In this document: positions 44,038-56,519 of the stretch, piece by piece
Numbering within the stretch: position 1 is the first letter of the stretch
Layout of the letters: every line of letters begins with the position of its first letter
Assembly (NCBI GenBank): GCA_029783825.1
Contig: JAREIK010005861.1
Location: 62,001 to 126,000, forward strand
Direction of reading: 5' to 3'
DNA length: 64,000 nt
Source of the DNA: Sapria himalayana
Lineage: Eukaryota; Streptophyta; Magnoliopsida; Malpighiales; Rafflesiaceae
Made by a program: the position numbers and the translations under genes
Notes under the pieces: model-generated
What the model was told of the DNA's origin: nothing
What the model saw: the letters and a program-made list of their open reading frames with translations, nothing else
Databases searched by the model: none

Positions 44038-44371
44038 TAACTTGTGCTAGAGTTAACTTCATCTTTTAGATATAATATTTCATTGCACATATGTTTGAAA
44101 GAAATTTGTAATAAGGTATTTTTTTGGAAATCGATAATTCTTCAAAAACTCAACCACATTGGCATCCTTATTCATTTTTTTTTCAAAATTGTTTTGATGC
44201 CCTTACATTTTTTTCCTTTTCCAGTTTCTTATGTGAGTCAATAATAATCTTTCTTCTCGCATGAACACTATAACATATAACTTTTTAAAATATTTGCAAG
44301 CATCCGTGTCTATCATTAGCTACCATTTTGTAATAATTGTCTTTTTCACTTTCTAGTTTGATCTTTGCTTT
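44038..44371 (+). repeat. Background sequence H2, second piece
   Basis: Matches 13.83-14.06 kb and 18.21-18.30 kb without a break at the place where H1 carries the Harbinger element ('cactataacatataacttttt'). It has no gene. Confidence 0.8.
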
Positions 44372-44977
44372 TGTTAGGTCTGCTCAGTTTTGGGCAGATT
44401 GAAATATTATATATTTAATTTGTTTTTTTTATTTTTGGTTTTGTTTTAATTTTTGAATGAGAGTAGGTGTCCTTATTTAAAAAGTATTTGTATCAATAAA
44501 AAAAAAGAATGGTTATTTTTTAAGGTTATAAAAGAAGTGCATGCATAGAGAAATACGGACAAAAAACTTTATATGTAATGAAGGAAATATTAAAAAAAGA
44601 ATGGGTACGATGTAGAAAAATGAGAAGTATTTTGAATGTAAACGAATTATTGTGTGTCTGTCAAGTTTTTTTTTTTTTTTTTTTTTTTTGCAAAGAGGGA
44701 TTTTATCCCATGAAACTTTGGTTTGTCCATGAAACATGGGATACTTCCCATGTTTGCATGGACATGAACATGAACATGAACTATGTTTTCGTTGTGTGCA
44801 TGCTAGAAAAGTGAGTGGCATTGTGTAGCATGAAAATGTGAAAACGTGATGTATGTGTATGAACAGTGTTTGATGTTTGCTTCTAGCATGAAAATATGAA
44901 CTACTCAATTTTTTGTTTTACACACTCTTATGGGCTCCCTTAATTCCTCTTTTGGACATTTGTTAAATATTATAGGG
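44372..44977 (+). repeat. Element F 5' LTR
   Basis: Starts TGTTAGGTCTGCTCAGTTTT and ends near 'tgttaaatatta'. It includes a TATA-like TTATAAAA at 44526-44533 (conserved in the other LTR at 46193-46200), a poly-T run at 44667-44689, and a near-perfect hairpin at 44726-44762 (arms 'tccatgaaacatggga' and 'tcccatgtttgcatgga'). Confidence 0.83.
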
Positions 44978-46040
44978 CATATTCAAGTTTCAGTAATATT
45001 AAAGAAATACAGTTTACACTCATTTTTTTGTTTAGTTTAGAAGGATATTTGATTCATGTGAAGTTTGTATTAAGTCCTTACGGAGTTTGTGTAGTATTCT
45101 AAAGAATAGTGTGATCATGATATGCTCATGTTGTATTCATGTTATGCTCATCTAGTATCCGTGATGTGCTCATGTTGTGCTCATGCTATGAAGTAGTGTT
45201 CAAATTTCTTTTAAAATATTAGATTTAGAATTGAAAACATAATTATATAGGTATTTTTAAATATTTTTATATTTCGTATGACTTATAATAGTTTGGACAT
45301 TCGGAATTTGTGTGTGTATTAATATTCTACTGTCAAAAGGAATGTCGGGATGAACCCAACTATCCATTGGAGTGTTGGATAGCATAGGTCATATTTCAAG
45401 TTTGGAAAAATTCAATGGAACTTGTCAAAAGGATCATTGACTATATTAATTGGTATATAGGTAAATTTCATCTATATCACCTTAGCTAGGGCTAACTTGG
45501 ATCAGATAAATACTTTGCAGAAAAACACTAGTATTAACTTCTAGTTGCAGTGGCCTAAGAAAGTGTGTGTGGATAATGTAATTTCTATAGGAAACAAATT
45601 TATACTCACTATTCAATATCCACCTAGTGATGGTAGGATAGTTGTTATGACTAGAGAAGTAATGTTACTATACAACTTTCTTCGAGAATATCAAGAGTGA
45701 TTAATCTAGATTCCTCATGTGTGTGTCCTAAGACAAAACAAGAATATCAAAGGAATTCTTTATAATATGAATTTTAATTCAGCCGCTTTGAGGGATCACA
45801 CTGAATAATGAAGATCTTAAGAGTTGAAAGTAAACAATTTTACTTTAACTGCTCTCCGAGATTAGTTGATGGCTCTGAGGAAAAATTTGAATTCTCGGGA
45901 TATTATAATTTTAGAAAACTTTTTCTCATTTGAGGAATGAGAAATAGTTTTATAGTCTAAGAAATTTTTTGTGACTTACATTCACTAAGCTGAAACCAAG
46001 TACATGTCTCGGACAGCCCAAATAGATCATAGGGAGAGAT
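44978..46040 (+). other. Element F internal region
   Basis: No primer-binding site matching known tRNAs is evident after the 5' LTR. 'gtgctcatgttgtgctcatg'-like repeats lie at about 45.12-45.19 kb. A fragment at about 45.49-45.70 kb reads TLQKNTSINF and YPPSDGRIVVMTREVMLLYN and may be a gag/pol scrap, but I cannot assign it. Confidence 0.55.
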
Positions 46041-46669
46041 TGTTAGGTCTGCCCGATTTTGGGCAAACCAAAAATATTATATGTTTGGATTGTTTGTTTT
46101 TTTTGGGGGGTTTGTTTTAATTCTTAAATGATCATTGGTGCTCTCAGTTTAAAAGTTTCTATAACAATCAAAAAAATAGTTAGTTTTTGGGGTTATAAAA
46201 GATTGTGTGTGTAAAGATATGTGGACATGAAATTTTTACTATAACGAAGGAAATATTAGAAGAGAATGGGTGCGACGTAGAAAAATAAGAACTATCATGG
46301 ATGTAAATGAATTATAGTGTGCATGCATTTAGTTTTTTTTCGCAAAGAGGGATTTTATCACGTGAAATTGCCTATGGTGTGTACGTGAAACATGGGATGC
46401 TTCTTATGTTTGCATGAATGTGTGTGCGTGAAACATGGAATAATTTTCACCTTTGCGTGAACGTGCGTGCGTGTGTGTGTGTGAACAATGTGTATCATTA
46501 TGTAGCATGAAAACATGTCTACATGATATGCATGTGTTAACAATACATTGTGTTTGTGAGTTTGCGAGTAGCAGGAAAATGTAAAAACTTGAAAAAACAA
46601 AATATTCACGTTTTTGTTTAACTTTTTTGGGCTCCCTTAATTCCACTTTTAGACATTTGTTAAATATTA
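46041..46669 (+). repeat. Element F 3' LTR
   Basis: Starts TGTTAGGTCTGCCCGATTTT after the purine tract 46031-46040 and matches the 5' LTR to 'gacatttgttaaatatta'. The insertion boundary judged from the host sequence is at 46747, so some 80 bp at the end are unexplained. Confidence 0.8.
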
Positions 46670-46783
46670 CATAATCTAATGGTTAGACTAAAAATTTGTT
46701 CTGTAATTATTCATAGTTTTTGAGTAGTATCTGATCAGTCTCCAATATCTTTAGTATCATATGCTTACATGAGCCACAACAAC

Positions 46784-49700
46784 TATTATTATTATTTTTG
46801 ATAAGTAATAAATTTCACTATCAAAAATTTTGTACAAGCTACAAAAGATTCAAAACACTACATTATTTTCCAAATACAATATAAATTTCTATTTTGATTT
46901 TCCAAGCTAAAAATATAGCATCTTGAAGCTTTGCCTTCGAAAAGTCTTCTATTACTTTCTCACCAACATAGTATACAACAGCTACAAAAGTTGTTTTATA
47001 CACAGTATTCTTTGAGCTATCTTTTGCATGGTTGGCCTTCATGCTTTTATATATGGCAGAAAGCGAAATAGCATCATCAGTAATCCCGATCTAGCTTTTA
47101 AGTTGGTCCATACATCATTTAAAAAAAACAATTAAAAAATATGTGGTCCATGAATTCTGCACAGTTACAAAATTCATAGCTTATCTTTTCTAGCGTTGTA
47201 AATATTTGATCCTTTATTCTTAGTTTTTTGTGCTTAGCTATCCACAGATAAATTGCATACTTGGACACGTTATGTTTTATCCATATCGTTTTTGTCCAGA
47301 AAATCCTCTTTAGATTTTGCGTTATCATTAGGTAGTTGTTAGAATACACAAATTTTTCAGCATACCCTTTGCCTGCTCCTTTGAATCGGCTTTCCTAATT
47401 AAGGTGTCCTTAGTCGAAATAAGGGACTTCCATATTTCAAGTCTTCCATGAAAATCTAGTAGTCCCGGATAATTTGGGAGTTGAGGTAGAAATGGTGGAC
47501 CCACTTAATCCAAAGTGTGTCCTCCTTCCTATTTATCCTCCAAAGCATTTTAAAAAAGAAAACATTGTTCCATATAAAAATGTTAAACATGCCAAGCCGA
47601 CCAGTAGAGATTGGTGTGCACACTTTGGCCCAGGAAACCCTGGGCATGTATCTTCTGTTTCTAGGGCTACCCCATAAAAATCTTTTACATGCATTGTCAA
47701 TTGAATTTATGATATAATTTGGTAGGATAAATACCGAGAACTAGTACCCCTCAATGCCTTGCAACAATGTGTGGAGGAGCTCTAATCTTCTTGCTATTGA
47801 ACATAATTTACCCATCCATTGATGTATGGCAGAGATAATTTTATTCAATAGCATTGAGGATTGGAAAGTTATTAACCGGCTTGAAGATAATGGGACACCG
47901 AGGAAGATAAAAGGGAAAATTCCCTCTTTATAACCAAAAAAATTTAGAATATCCGTCTTAAACTTTTGCCCAATTCCTCCAAAGAAGATATTCGATTTGG
48001 AGTTTTTGACATTCAGCCCTGAGACTGCCAAAAATTTTTTAAGTACATTGAGGGAGATATTTATGAAGTTTAAATTACCTTTCAAAAAGATGATCAAATC
48101 ATTCACATACATGAGATGAGATATCCTTAAAGGAGCACATCGCGGGTGGAAAGAGAAGAGATCCGAAGACGTTGCAATGTTCAGCTGTCTTGAGAGGTAT
48201 TCCATGCATACGGCAAAAAAGATAGGGGGAAATTGGATCCCCTTGCCTACCTTTGAAAAACTCATGGAGTTGCTCATTTATGGCAATAGAAAAGGATGTG
48301 GAGCTTATGCATTCAGATATAATTTCCGTGAAACACTTCTGGAAGTTTAGTCCATGGAGGACTTCCTTTAAAAATACTCATTCAACCGAGTCGAATGCCT
48401 TTTGTATGTCTATTTTTAGGAAGCATCTTAGAAAGATCCTTTTCCTTGCATATATTCTAATTAATTCTTGAGCGAGATTCTATAAGTTTTGCAATAATTT
48501 TGTAGACTACATTACAATATAATATGGGTCTATAATCTTTGACTGATGATGCGTGCAGAGACATGGGTATCAATGAAATATAGGCATGATTTACTTGCCT
48601 TGGCATTCTACTGGAGTGGAAGAAGCTATTTATCACTTTAACCATATCACCGCCAATATAACTCCATGAGGACTTATAAAAATTTTACCAAATACCCATC
48701 TGGACTAGGTGACTTAGAGTTACCCATTGTAAAAAGGGCATCCTTTATCTCTTCAGTGGTGAAGGATGGAGAGAGGAGCATTTGATCCTCCTCTTGGAGA
48801 ATTCTACCACTATTTCAAACTTGCTCATTTATACTTCTTATTTTGCTTGAAGTGCCTAAGAATGCCTTATAATATAAGATAAAGGTCTCCACGATATCAT
48901 CTTTTGATGCTGTGAAGCTTTCATCATCTTTTAGTATGATCACAATCTTATTTTACTATAATCTAGAGCTCATTAGGGCTTGAAAGAATCTGGTGCATCT
49001 ATCTCCTTGCTTAATATAATTGATTTTGCCTTCTGCCTGAGGAAGGATAATTCTGCCTCTTCTAACTTCCTCAGTTTGATTTTGGTGGCAATTTCCTCAG
49101 CCCTCAGGCCTTGGTTTGGGCATTGCAGGATTCCAGATTGAAGCACTTTAAGAGCTTCCCTTGCAAGAACCACCCTTGTACTAATGTGTGCATAGTGCTT
49201 TTCGTTCAGTTTTCTCAAAGGATCCTTGAGAGTTTTATGCTTTTTGAATAGCTAAAACATGAAGGACCCCTAGATTTCTTCCTTCAAGCTTTTAAGTAGT
49301 ACGGGAATGAAATCTTTGTGTGAGGACCACATATTGCATAATTTGAAAGAAATTTTTCTTTTTTTGTCATCTATTTCTATAGATAATACTATTAGACAAT
49401 GATCCGAGAATATTCCCGGACTCAAAAATTTTGCATGGCTATCCAACCTCAAATTTGCCCACTCATCATTCATCATTGCTCTATCAAATTTGCTAGAAAC
49501 TTTACCATTAGTCTAGGTAAAGAAATCGCCAGACGAAGGTAGGTCTTCCAAACTTAAAATCGAGGTACAGTTTAGAGTATCTTGATACTTATAGTTTGTT
49601 ACTATCATACCTCCCACTTTATCTAATCCAGAGAGTGGGAGTTGAGGCCTCCCACTATGACCTATGGGGAGGAGTGTGTTCTTTCTTTTTCTATTAAATC

Positions 49701-50069
49701 TTGCCAGAGCAATTTCCTACTCAAGATAGAGTGTAAGCAGTATAAAACTAATAGTTTAAAAGCTATATACTTTTCTCTATATCCCATGCTAGTAGAAAAA
49801 CATGATGTGGTGTACAGAAGAGAGTTTTTATCTTCATCATTTGATCATCCCACATGACCAAAAATTCTATCATTCCTGTGGGTGGAGAAGTTGGCAAGAA
49901 CCTTAAATCTCTTGAACTTTGTTCTCATAAGATAGGATATTTTTTCCTTATTAAGTTTAACCTCTATAATTGCAAAGATATCTATCATATAGGCATTAAA
50001 AAGCCTAATGACTTCCTTATGCTTAAGTGGGCAGTTAAAACCCCTAATGTTTCATGAAGGAATCTTCAT
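46784..50069 (-). mobile_element. L1-type LINE, minus strand
   Basis: Carries an ORF2 in LINE order (endonuclease, RT, zinc-finger/RVT-associated region) on the minus strand. The 3' end (plus-strand left side) is 'cttatcaaaaataataataa' in element orientation, a simple A-rich tail as in plant LINEs. It interrupts background H2 just after 'gagccacaacaac'. No target duplication is found at the far side. Confidence 0.85.
46960..50069 (-). pseudogene. LINE ORF2 (endonuclease, RT, zf-RVT), decayed
   Basis: The start at 50069 reads MKIPS followed by NIRGFNCPLKHKEVIRL, the beginning of plant LINE endonucleases (MKILSWNxRGLNxPxK). The endonuclease end is near 49.4 kb (DSHAKFLSPGIFSDHCLIVL). The linker reads RKLNEKHYAHISTRV and EEAELSFLRQKAKSI. 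RT is at about 47.75-48.9 kb (LFTMGNSKSPSPDGY; FFAVCMEYLSRQLN; ISHLMYVNDLIIFLKG), with YVND where the family has FADD. The 3' part reads RFLWGSPRNRRYMPRVSWAK and LWIKWVHHFYL. Many stops occur. It would have catalysed target-primed reverse transcription. Confidence 0.9.
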
Positions 50070-50995
50070 AAAACAAAATTCCTAAATCTTCTCCATGATA
50101 ATCAAGTGTAATTCTACTTTTTTCACTTACACAGCATTCACGGTAGCATACATATGTACCCCCCATAGCACTACAAACTCGCACATATTCCATCCTTGTT
50201 ACATATGTCACCCTTGCATTCAATTTAAAGTATTCACGGTAGCATCGAACTCTTCCCTTGCATGTGCCCCCGATTACATAATTTAGGATACCCTTACAAT
50301 GAGTTCCTCATCTCTTACATGGAACAGCACCACAGGATCGCACATATTCCACCCTTATCACATATGCCACCCTTACATTCAGTTTACAGTATTAATTAAA
50401 GCTTTGAGCTCTCCCCTTACATAGGCCCCTAATTACATAGTATAGCATGCCCTTACAATGAGTTCCCACCTCTTACATGGTGGTGCCTCACTTTTAACAT
50501 CACACATTATTACATAAGGACATCTCCCACGGTTCCAGCAATTATAAAGTGCTTCTAGTATAAGGCTACCCTTACATCGTATCCCCCTTCACATGATGAG
50601 AGCTCACTATTAGCATTACAATATACAACCATCATAGTTACATAATATCATCCTTGATAGTTCTAGAACCCCATTATTTGCATGGAACCCCAGGTATACC
50701 CAGACCTCCAAAATTTTCCATAAGGTACTCCCCTCACATATCAAGCAAAAATAGCAAGTATTTCTTTGTTGAATAAAACCCCTTTTGAGTATGATTCTGT
50801 ATTATATCATCAGCAAGAAGATTATGAGATTTGTTCTGCTTAGGCATTACATAGCCTCCTTCATAGCATGCATTCTCTCATCCCCTTATGCATATGAGTA
50901 TAATCACATAGATTGAGCTGCCCTTACAGTGTATTTCTCATCTCTCGTATATTGGTATCTTTCCATTACATTTTGCATTACATATAAACTTCCCA
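50070..50995 (-). repeat. Repetitive stretch upstream of the LINE ORF2
   Basis: Two units of about 150 bp (about 50188-50335 and 50340-50484) share 'gcacatattcca', 'cccttac', 'acaatgagttcc' and 'ctcttacatgg'. The string 'cttaca' with variants continues irregularly to about 50.93 kb. It may be the 5' leader or decayed ORF1 region of the LINE. No protein is recognised. Confidence 0.6.
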
Positions 50996-51009
50996 CACAT
51001 ATTTTCATC

Positions 51010-51365
51010 TATTTATTACCGTTAAAAACCTATCAATTTTTTACCGTGGATTACTTTGCATGGCATTTAGCGATGGAAAATTTTGTTTTTACAGGTATCT
51101 ATTAATTGAAAATGATAACTTCTCTAAAAATTATGTTGGAAATGAATTCCATTTTAATTATTTAGAAATAGACTGTGAATCTGCTTCTAAATTTAGCAAT
51201 GGAAATGAATTTCATCACTAATTTTGAAATGACAAGTGAGTCTAACACTGTTAGACTTTAAAATTTTTGGTGACTGAATTTAATTTCATCGACTACTTCA
51301 AAAACAAAAACTCATTCCATCACTATTTCAGAAACGAAAACTCATTCCATCGCTATTTTATGTTA
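51010..51365 (+). repeat. CACTA left subterminal repeats
   Basis: Repeated words 'gcaatggaaatgaatttca' and 'aactcattccatc(a/g)ctattt' in direct and inverted forms, as in CACTA subterminal arrays that bind the TNPA-like protein in the family. The matching array at the other end is 58.93-59.25 kb. Confidence 0.75.
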
Positions 51366-52730
51366 ATTATGTTTTCGAATAACACTTCATCTATTTAAAA
51401 AAATCTTCGGGTTTGATCAATGTTTTAACTAATCTATCATTAACCATCCACCTAATCGAGTATGTTTTCCTTTGTGTTTGTGTTCACCAAACTACTCATC
51501 TATTATTGAGGTATGCAATTTAATTTTTTAATTTTTCTAGTATATACTATCATTGAGGTATCAAGTTTTGTGCCTTTTTTGTTACCTATGGTTTTTGTTC
51601 CTCTTTAACATCCTCGTGGGTTCTCTCTTCTACTTTTATTGAATTTTATCATCCTACTTACTAAAATTTAGCTTTTAAATTTTTCAACAAACTTAACATT
51701 TAGCATTAAGTATGGCTTATCTGATTCGTTCCCTATTTAGGTGACCTATTTAGCTATTTAATTTAATTTATATATATTAAAATTTTCAAACGTAATAAAA
51801 ATTAACAACAACAAAAATTAAGAACCCTAATTCAAGATTGAAAAAAGTTTATTTATCTATACTTTACTAAAGGTGGAATCAAATTAAAAACACCTTTCAT
51901 CACTTGATATTTTTTTAAAAATGCATATTACATCTCAGAGCTGGGAAATGACTATTTATACTACATGCTTTATATAAATTATTTAAGACCTCTATTAATT
52001 TTTTGATTTGCTCCATGGTTATTTGATGTTTGTTCTTGTATTTTCATTGACATATTGATTTGTATTGGCATTGCAAATAATTGGATTTTTTTCTATTATT
52101 TAAAATACTTTTGTCAATATTGTTACTACATATTTTTAATTTTATAGGCATCAATTATTATGAAACCTTAATTCATTGAGATTAAATAAGCATAAGAGTA
52201 CTTAACCCATTTCAATATCAAATATTAGGATTTATGTTATCATTTTTTAATGATTTTATTAACCTCAAATATAATATAATCTCAAAATGTTTGTTTTATT
52301 AATCCCAATTGAATAAATATTTAATTTCATAAAAGATCACTATTTTCACACATTTGAAGTATCAATCTTTGATCCTCAACATATTTTTATATTCTGATCT
52401 TTTGTATATAAATTTAATTGAAAAAAACTAATAGCACATAAACATCTTTTTGTTTTTTGCTTAATTTTTGATTTCATTCTTTATAGATGAATATGAATTA
52501 TTTAGTTTAAAGTATATGAGAAAAATACAACTAAAGGATATTGGTAAATATATAAGATATTTAATGCAACCCTCATTATTTCATTTTTATCCAAACTTAC
52601 ATATTAATGATGTGGCTACAATATTTTTATGACATTTATGTAATATCATAAATATATTATTATAACTTTATTATAAATAAGTCATTATCTGCATTATTAT
52701 TAATCAATATATGTTGGTATTATATGTTAA
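51366..52730. other. CACTA left leader, no gene recognised
   Basis: AT-rich, with no protein similarity on either strand. Probably untranslated or intron sequence of the element. Confidence 0.5.
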
Positions 52731-52734
52731 AGGA

Positions 52735-55700
52735 ATGAAAAATAGTATATGAACTTATCGTTAATGGATAAATGTTAGTCTTAGAGATGAGGTTTTGACT
52801 AATGAATTTATAGAGATGATTGATGAATTTGTTGGCTTTGTTGAAAAGTACCCTCAATTAATGGATTGAATAAAAATAAGATGTTCATATAATGACCTTA
52901 AATATTAGAATCAGATTTCTAAGATTAGAACATAGTACAATTTTATCTTACAAAAAATGGGTTTGTTGGAGACTATTATGTTTGGTATAAACATGGGGAA
53001 ATAGTTATGCCGCAAACAATAAAACATTATATACAAATAATTATTGATTCTAATATTATAATGGAATATGTCAATCCCAATGATGTATGTGAGGCTATGT
53101 TGAAGAATGTTATTAGTCATTTCTTTAATTCAGATGTCGCTGATGATATCCCAAAATCATCAGTTAAAAAAATTTTATGAATTGCTTAATGTATTAGAAT
53201 AAGAGGTTTGACCAGGTAATCCATATAGTCACTCAAAGGTATCTATAGTGGCTAGACTTTTGAATTTTAAAGCAAAATATTGTATTTCAGAAAGCTATTT
53301 TGATAAAATGTATTAGAATAAGCATTATGTACAAGTTGTTAATTGAATTATTACCAAAGAATAATTTTATAAAAGATAGCTTTTATAATACAAATAAGTT
53401 AATGCAATGTTTAGGTTTGCATTTAGAAAAAATATATTGCTACATTAATGGATGTATGATATATTGGGGTGAAGACAGTGAAGTAGTTGTTTGTATTTCT
53501 ATATGTATCCTTGGTAAAAAGGACATACTACATCTATAAGGTTGAAAACAAACATTCCTCATAAGAAGATGTATTACTTTCCATTGACTCTTTGTCTACA
53601 AAGTAAATTTGTATCTGATGTCACTAATAATGACATGAGTTGATACTCTTCATGTTAGAATAATTTTGATGATATTCATCCATATTTTACTGATAAAAGT
53701 TAAAATGTTAGATTAGGATTGTGCATAGATGGATTTTAGACATTTGGACAAACTTAGCAAAAATACTCTTTATGGCTAGTGATTATTAGACCATATAATT
53801 TATTATTATGGTTGTGCATGAAATTTGAGTATATATTTTTTGTGTGTTACCATGTATGGTCTGATAAACCCAAAAAAAATGTAGTTTTTTTTGTAACTTC
53901 TAATATATCTCGAAAGAAAATTTTTTAAATGTGAGCAATACTTATGTGGGTTATAAGTATTTTTCTAGCATATTCAATGTTGTCATGATAGAGTGTTGTA
54001 GAAAAATTAACTAGTATTTACTGCATGGAAGACTCTGATGCATTATCTCTGAGCAAATAAGGAAAAACTTATTGGTTTGATAACCACCATAAATTCTTAC
54101 ATATGGAACATTCATTTTAGAGGAATATTAAGATATTTAGGAAAGGTTAGATAGTTATAAAAAGTGCATCAAATTTGAGGTCAGGTGCTAAAGTATTAGA
54201 GATAATTGAAAGATATGATTTCAAAAATATTATAGATATTGATATATATTGTATTAATGCATAAATTTTGAAAAAATTATCACTATGGTTGGAAAGAATA
54301 AAGCATTTTTTTTTGGATTTGCCTTATTAGAAAGCCAACATAATATGGCACAACTTAGGTGTGATGTACATTGAGAAGAACTTTTTTGATAATATTTTTA
54401 AAACTATCAGGAATATGGAAGGAAAAATCAAAGACAATGTCAAATTAATAGAGGATTTAAAAGAGTTTTATTCATGTCTAGAGTTACATAGGAATAAATC
54501 GATGAATAAATTCCCTAAGGCTTGTTATAGTCTTGGCAAGGTTGCAAAGGAAACTTTGTACAAATGACTGATAGAGCTTTGATTCCCTAATAGATATGCA
54601 TCTAATATGAAAATATGTATTGATATCAAGAAGTATAAGTTATTTAGGATGAAAAGTCATGACTACCAAATATTTATGCAGAGGCTAATATCCATAGTAT
54701 TTTGTGAATTACTTCTAGAAAATATTTGGGAAACATTGACTAAATAAGCATTTTTTAAGAATATCACTTGTGTAATGTCATAACAAAGGAAGAAATAAAA
54801 AAATTATAAAATAACATACCCATAATTATATGCAGACTTGAGCATATTTTTTCTCTTAGCTTCTTCGACTCAATGGAACATCTTCTGATCCACTTGCCTT
54901 ATAAATTCATGATAGTAGGCCTAGTGCAATATAGATGAATGTATCCATTTGAGAGATTATATAATTTTTATTTGTTAATATAAAAATTAAAATGTATCTG
55001 ACGAAAAAATTTTATTCTAATTAAGATATTTTTTAGATAATCTAAAAAATTGAAAAATAATGTTCGAAATAAAGCCAAAGTTGAAGGATCGATATATAAT
55101 ATCTACTTGGTTAAAAAAGCTTTAGCATTTTATTTGTACTTCTTTTAGCTATAAGTGTATTATTCACATAACAAAATATAACCAAATAATGATATTGATA
55201 TGAGGATGGATCACAAAAAATTAAAATATTCTTTCTATTTTCACTCATGCTGGTCGATCATATGGTAGAGCAAAATTATGATATTTTTTTGATGATGAGG
55301 AATATCTTACTGTGCACACATATATTTTGTAGAACTACGAAAATTTTATACTTTATATCGAGTAAGATTTATAATCATTTTATATTATCATATCATTCAA
55401 TCTTTGTCTTGGTATGTGATATAAATTTTTTGATATTCAAAATAACTTTAATATTGTTTTTGTAGAATTTATGCTAAGGAATCAAGGAAAAGATAAATGC
55501 ATACTGAAGATTCTTCCATTGTTGCAATGCTTGACAAATATTTTACATTTTACTTTGAAAAATTTGTCTGTATATGACTTATCATTCTTGCTTCTAAAAA
55601 ATATTGTGCAACATTATATAATTATGATTTTATTTTATTTCATTTTTTAGTTATATTTTTCTTCATCAAATATATATAATAGAGAAGGATTTTTCAAATA

Positions 55701-56355
55701 GACCATTATGAAGTTTAAATATGTATCCCATACATTATATACATAGATATAAAATTCACACTTTGAAAACATAGTTAAAATAGAGTTATAACAAATAATG
55801 ATATATGCATTAAGAGGTCTAATATTGACTTTCATGGTCGATTGATTAAAATTCTACACTTGGAGTATATATACTTCACCAATTAAGTGGACAATTCTAT
55901 TTAATTGTGAATGGTTTGATCTTATTCCAAAATTGGGTACTAGAATTCATCATCAATACAACCTTGTAGATGTATACCATAAGAAATATTATCGTAAGTA
56001 TGAGCCATTCATTTTTATGGTACAAGTAGAACAAGTGTGTTATGCCACTTATCTAATCACAAGATAAAATGCTTATGACTGGTGGGCTATTTGTAAACTA
56101 AAACCTAAATTAGTTGTGGAAGTTCTTGAAAATGTTGTTATTATGACACTATCACGTATACATTCAAATCAAGAGAATAAAGTGGAACATAATCCAATCA
56201 ATCTTGTGGTAGATGATGAGCTTCAAATATTACTTGGTAAAGAAAGAAACTAGTTGGTAGAAAAATAAGATAATGAGGAAGAATTAAATCCACAATAAGA
56301 TGAGGATGAATTTGTAGATAGAAAAGATTTGTTAGAAAATTTTGATGATGAGTAG
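52735..56355 (+). pseudogene. CACTA TNP2-like transposase, decayed
   Basis: Fragments in family order. The transposase-associated domain is at about 52765-52990 (WINVSLRDEVLTNEF; MGFVGDYYVWYKHGE). Then LLPKNNFIKDSFYNTNKLMQ and CLGLHLEKIYCYINGCMIYW (about 53.34-53.47 kb); NIPHKKMYYFPL and NVRLGLCIDGF (53.55-53.75 kb); WLVIIRPYNLLLWLCMKFEY (53.79 kb). The DDE region reads NLGVMYIEKNFFDNIFKTIR and KSHDYQIFMQRLISI (54.35-54.70 kb), and the DUF4216-like end WFDLIPKLGTRIHHQYNLVD and YEPFIFMVQVEQVCYATYL (55.91-56.07 kb). An acidic tail ends at 56355. Stops and probable introns (54.7-55.87 kb) interrupt it. Confidence 0.9.
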
Positions 56356-56519
56356 ACATTTATTGACTTCGATATTATATTGTATTGTTTATTTTGTAAC
56401 TATTACAATGTGGGTGTTAAATAAAAAAAATCATATTTGCAAATATGTGTTTTTGATTATGTTTAGTTAGAATAGAATATTAATTATATGTTTTTATTAT
56501 CTTTGCATTTTTTTTATGT

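Larger units (their letters stand above)
44372..46747 (+). mobile_element. LTR element F, small and largely non-coding
   Basis: Direct repeats beginning TGTTAGGTCTGC at 44372 and 46041 share over 600 bp in the same order. The second is preceded by the purine tract 'agggagagat'. The host sequence at 18.30 kb is uninterrupted ('atctttgctttagtatcata'), placing the insertion at gcttt (44367-44371) / tcttt (46748-46752). The internal part is only about 1.05 kb and shows weak coding fragments that I cannot assign, so it looks like a non-autonomous LTR element. The 3' end of the LTRs is uncertain (about 44.98 kb; 46.67 or 46.75 kb). Confidence 0.82.

Noticed and set aside
44513..44908. 131-residue minus-strand frame with a Lys run
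   Set aside because: Lies in the element F LTR opposite to its transcription direction; the Lys run is the antisense of a poly-T tract and the frame is not conserved in the second LTR.
47456..48277. Separate host genes from several open frames on both strands
   Set aside because: The minus-strand frames are pieces of one LINE ORF2; the plus-strand frames are their antisense.
50188..50960. Telomere-like CCCTAAA or TTTAGGG arrays
   Set aside because: The recurrent word is cccttaca/cttacat with irregular spacing, not the plant telomere heptamer.
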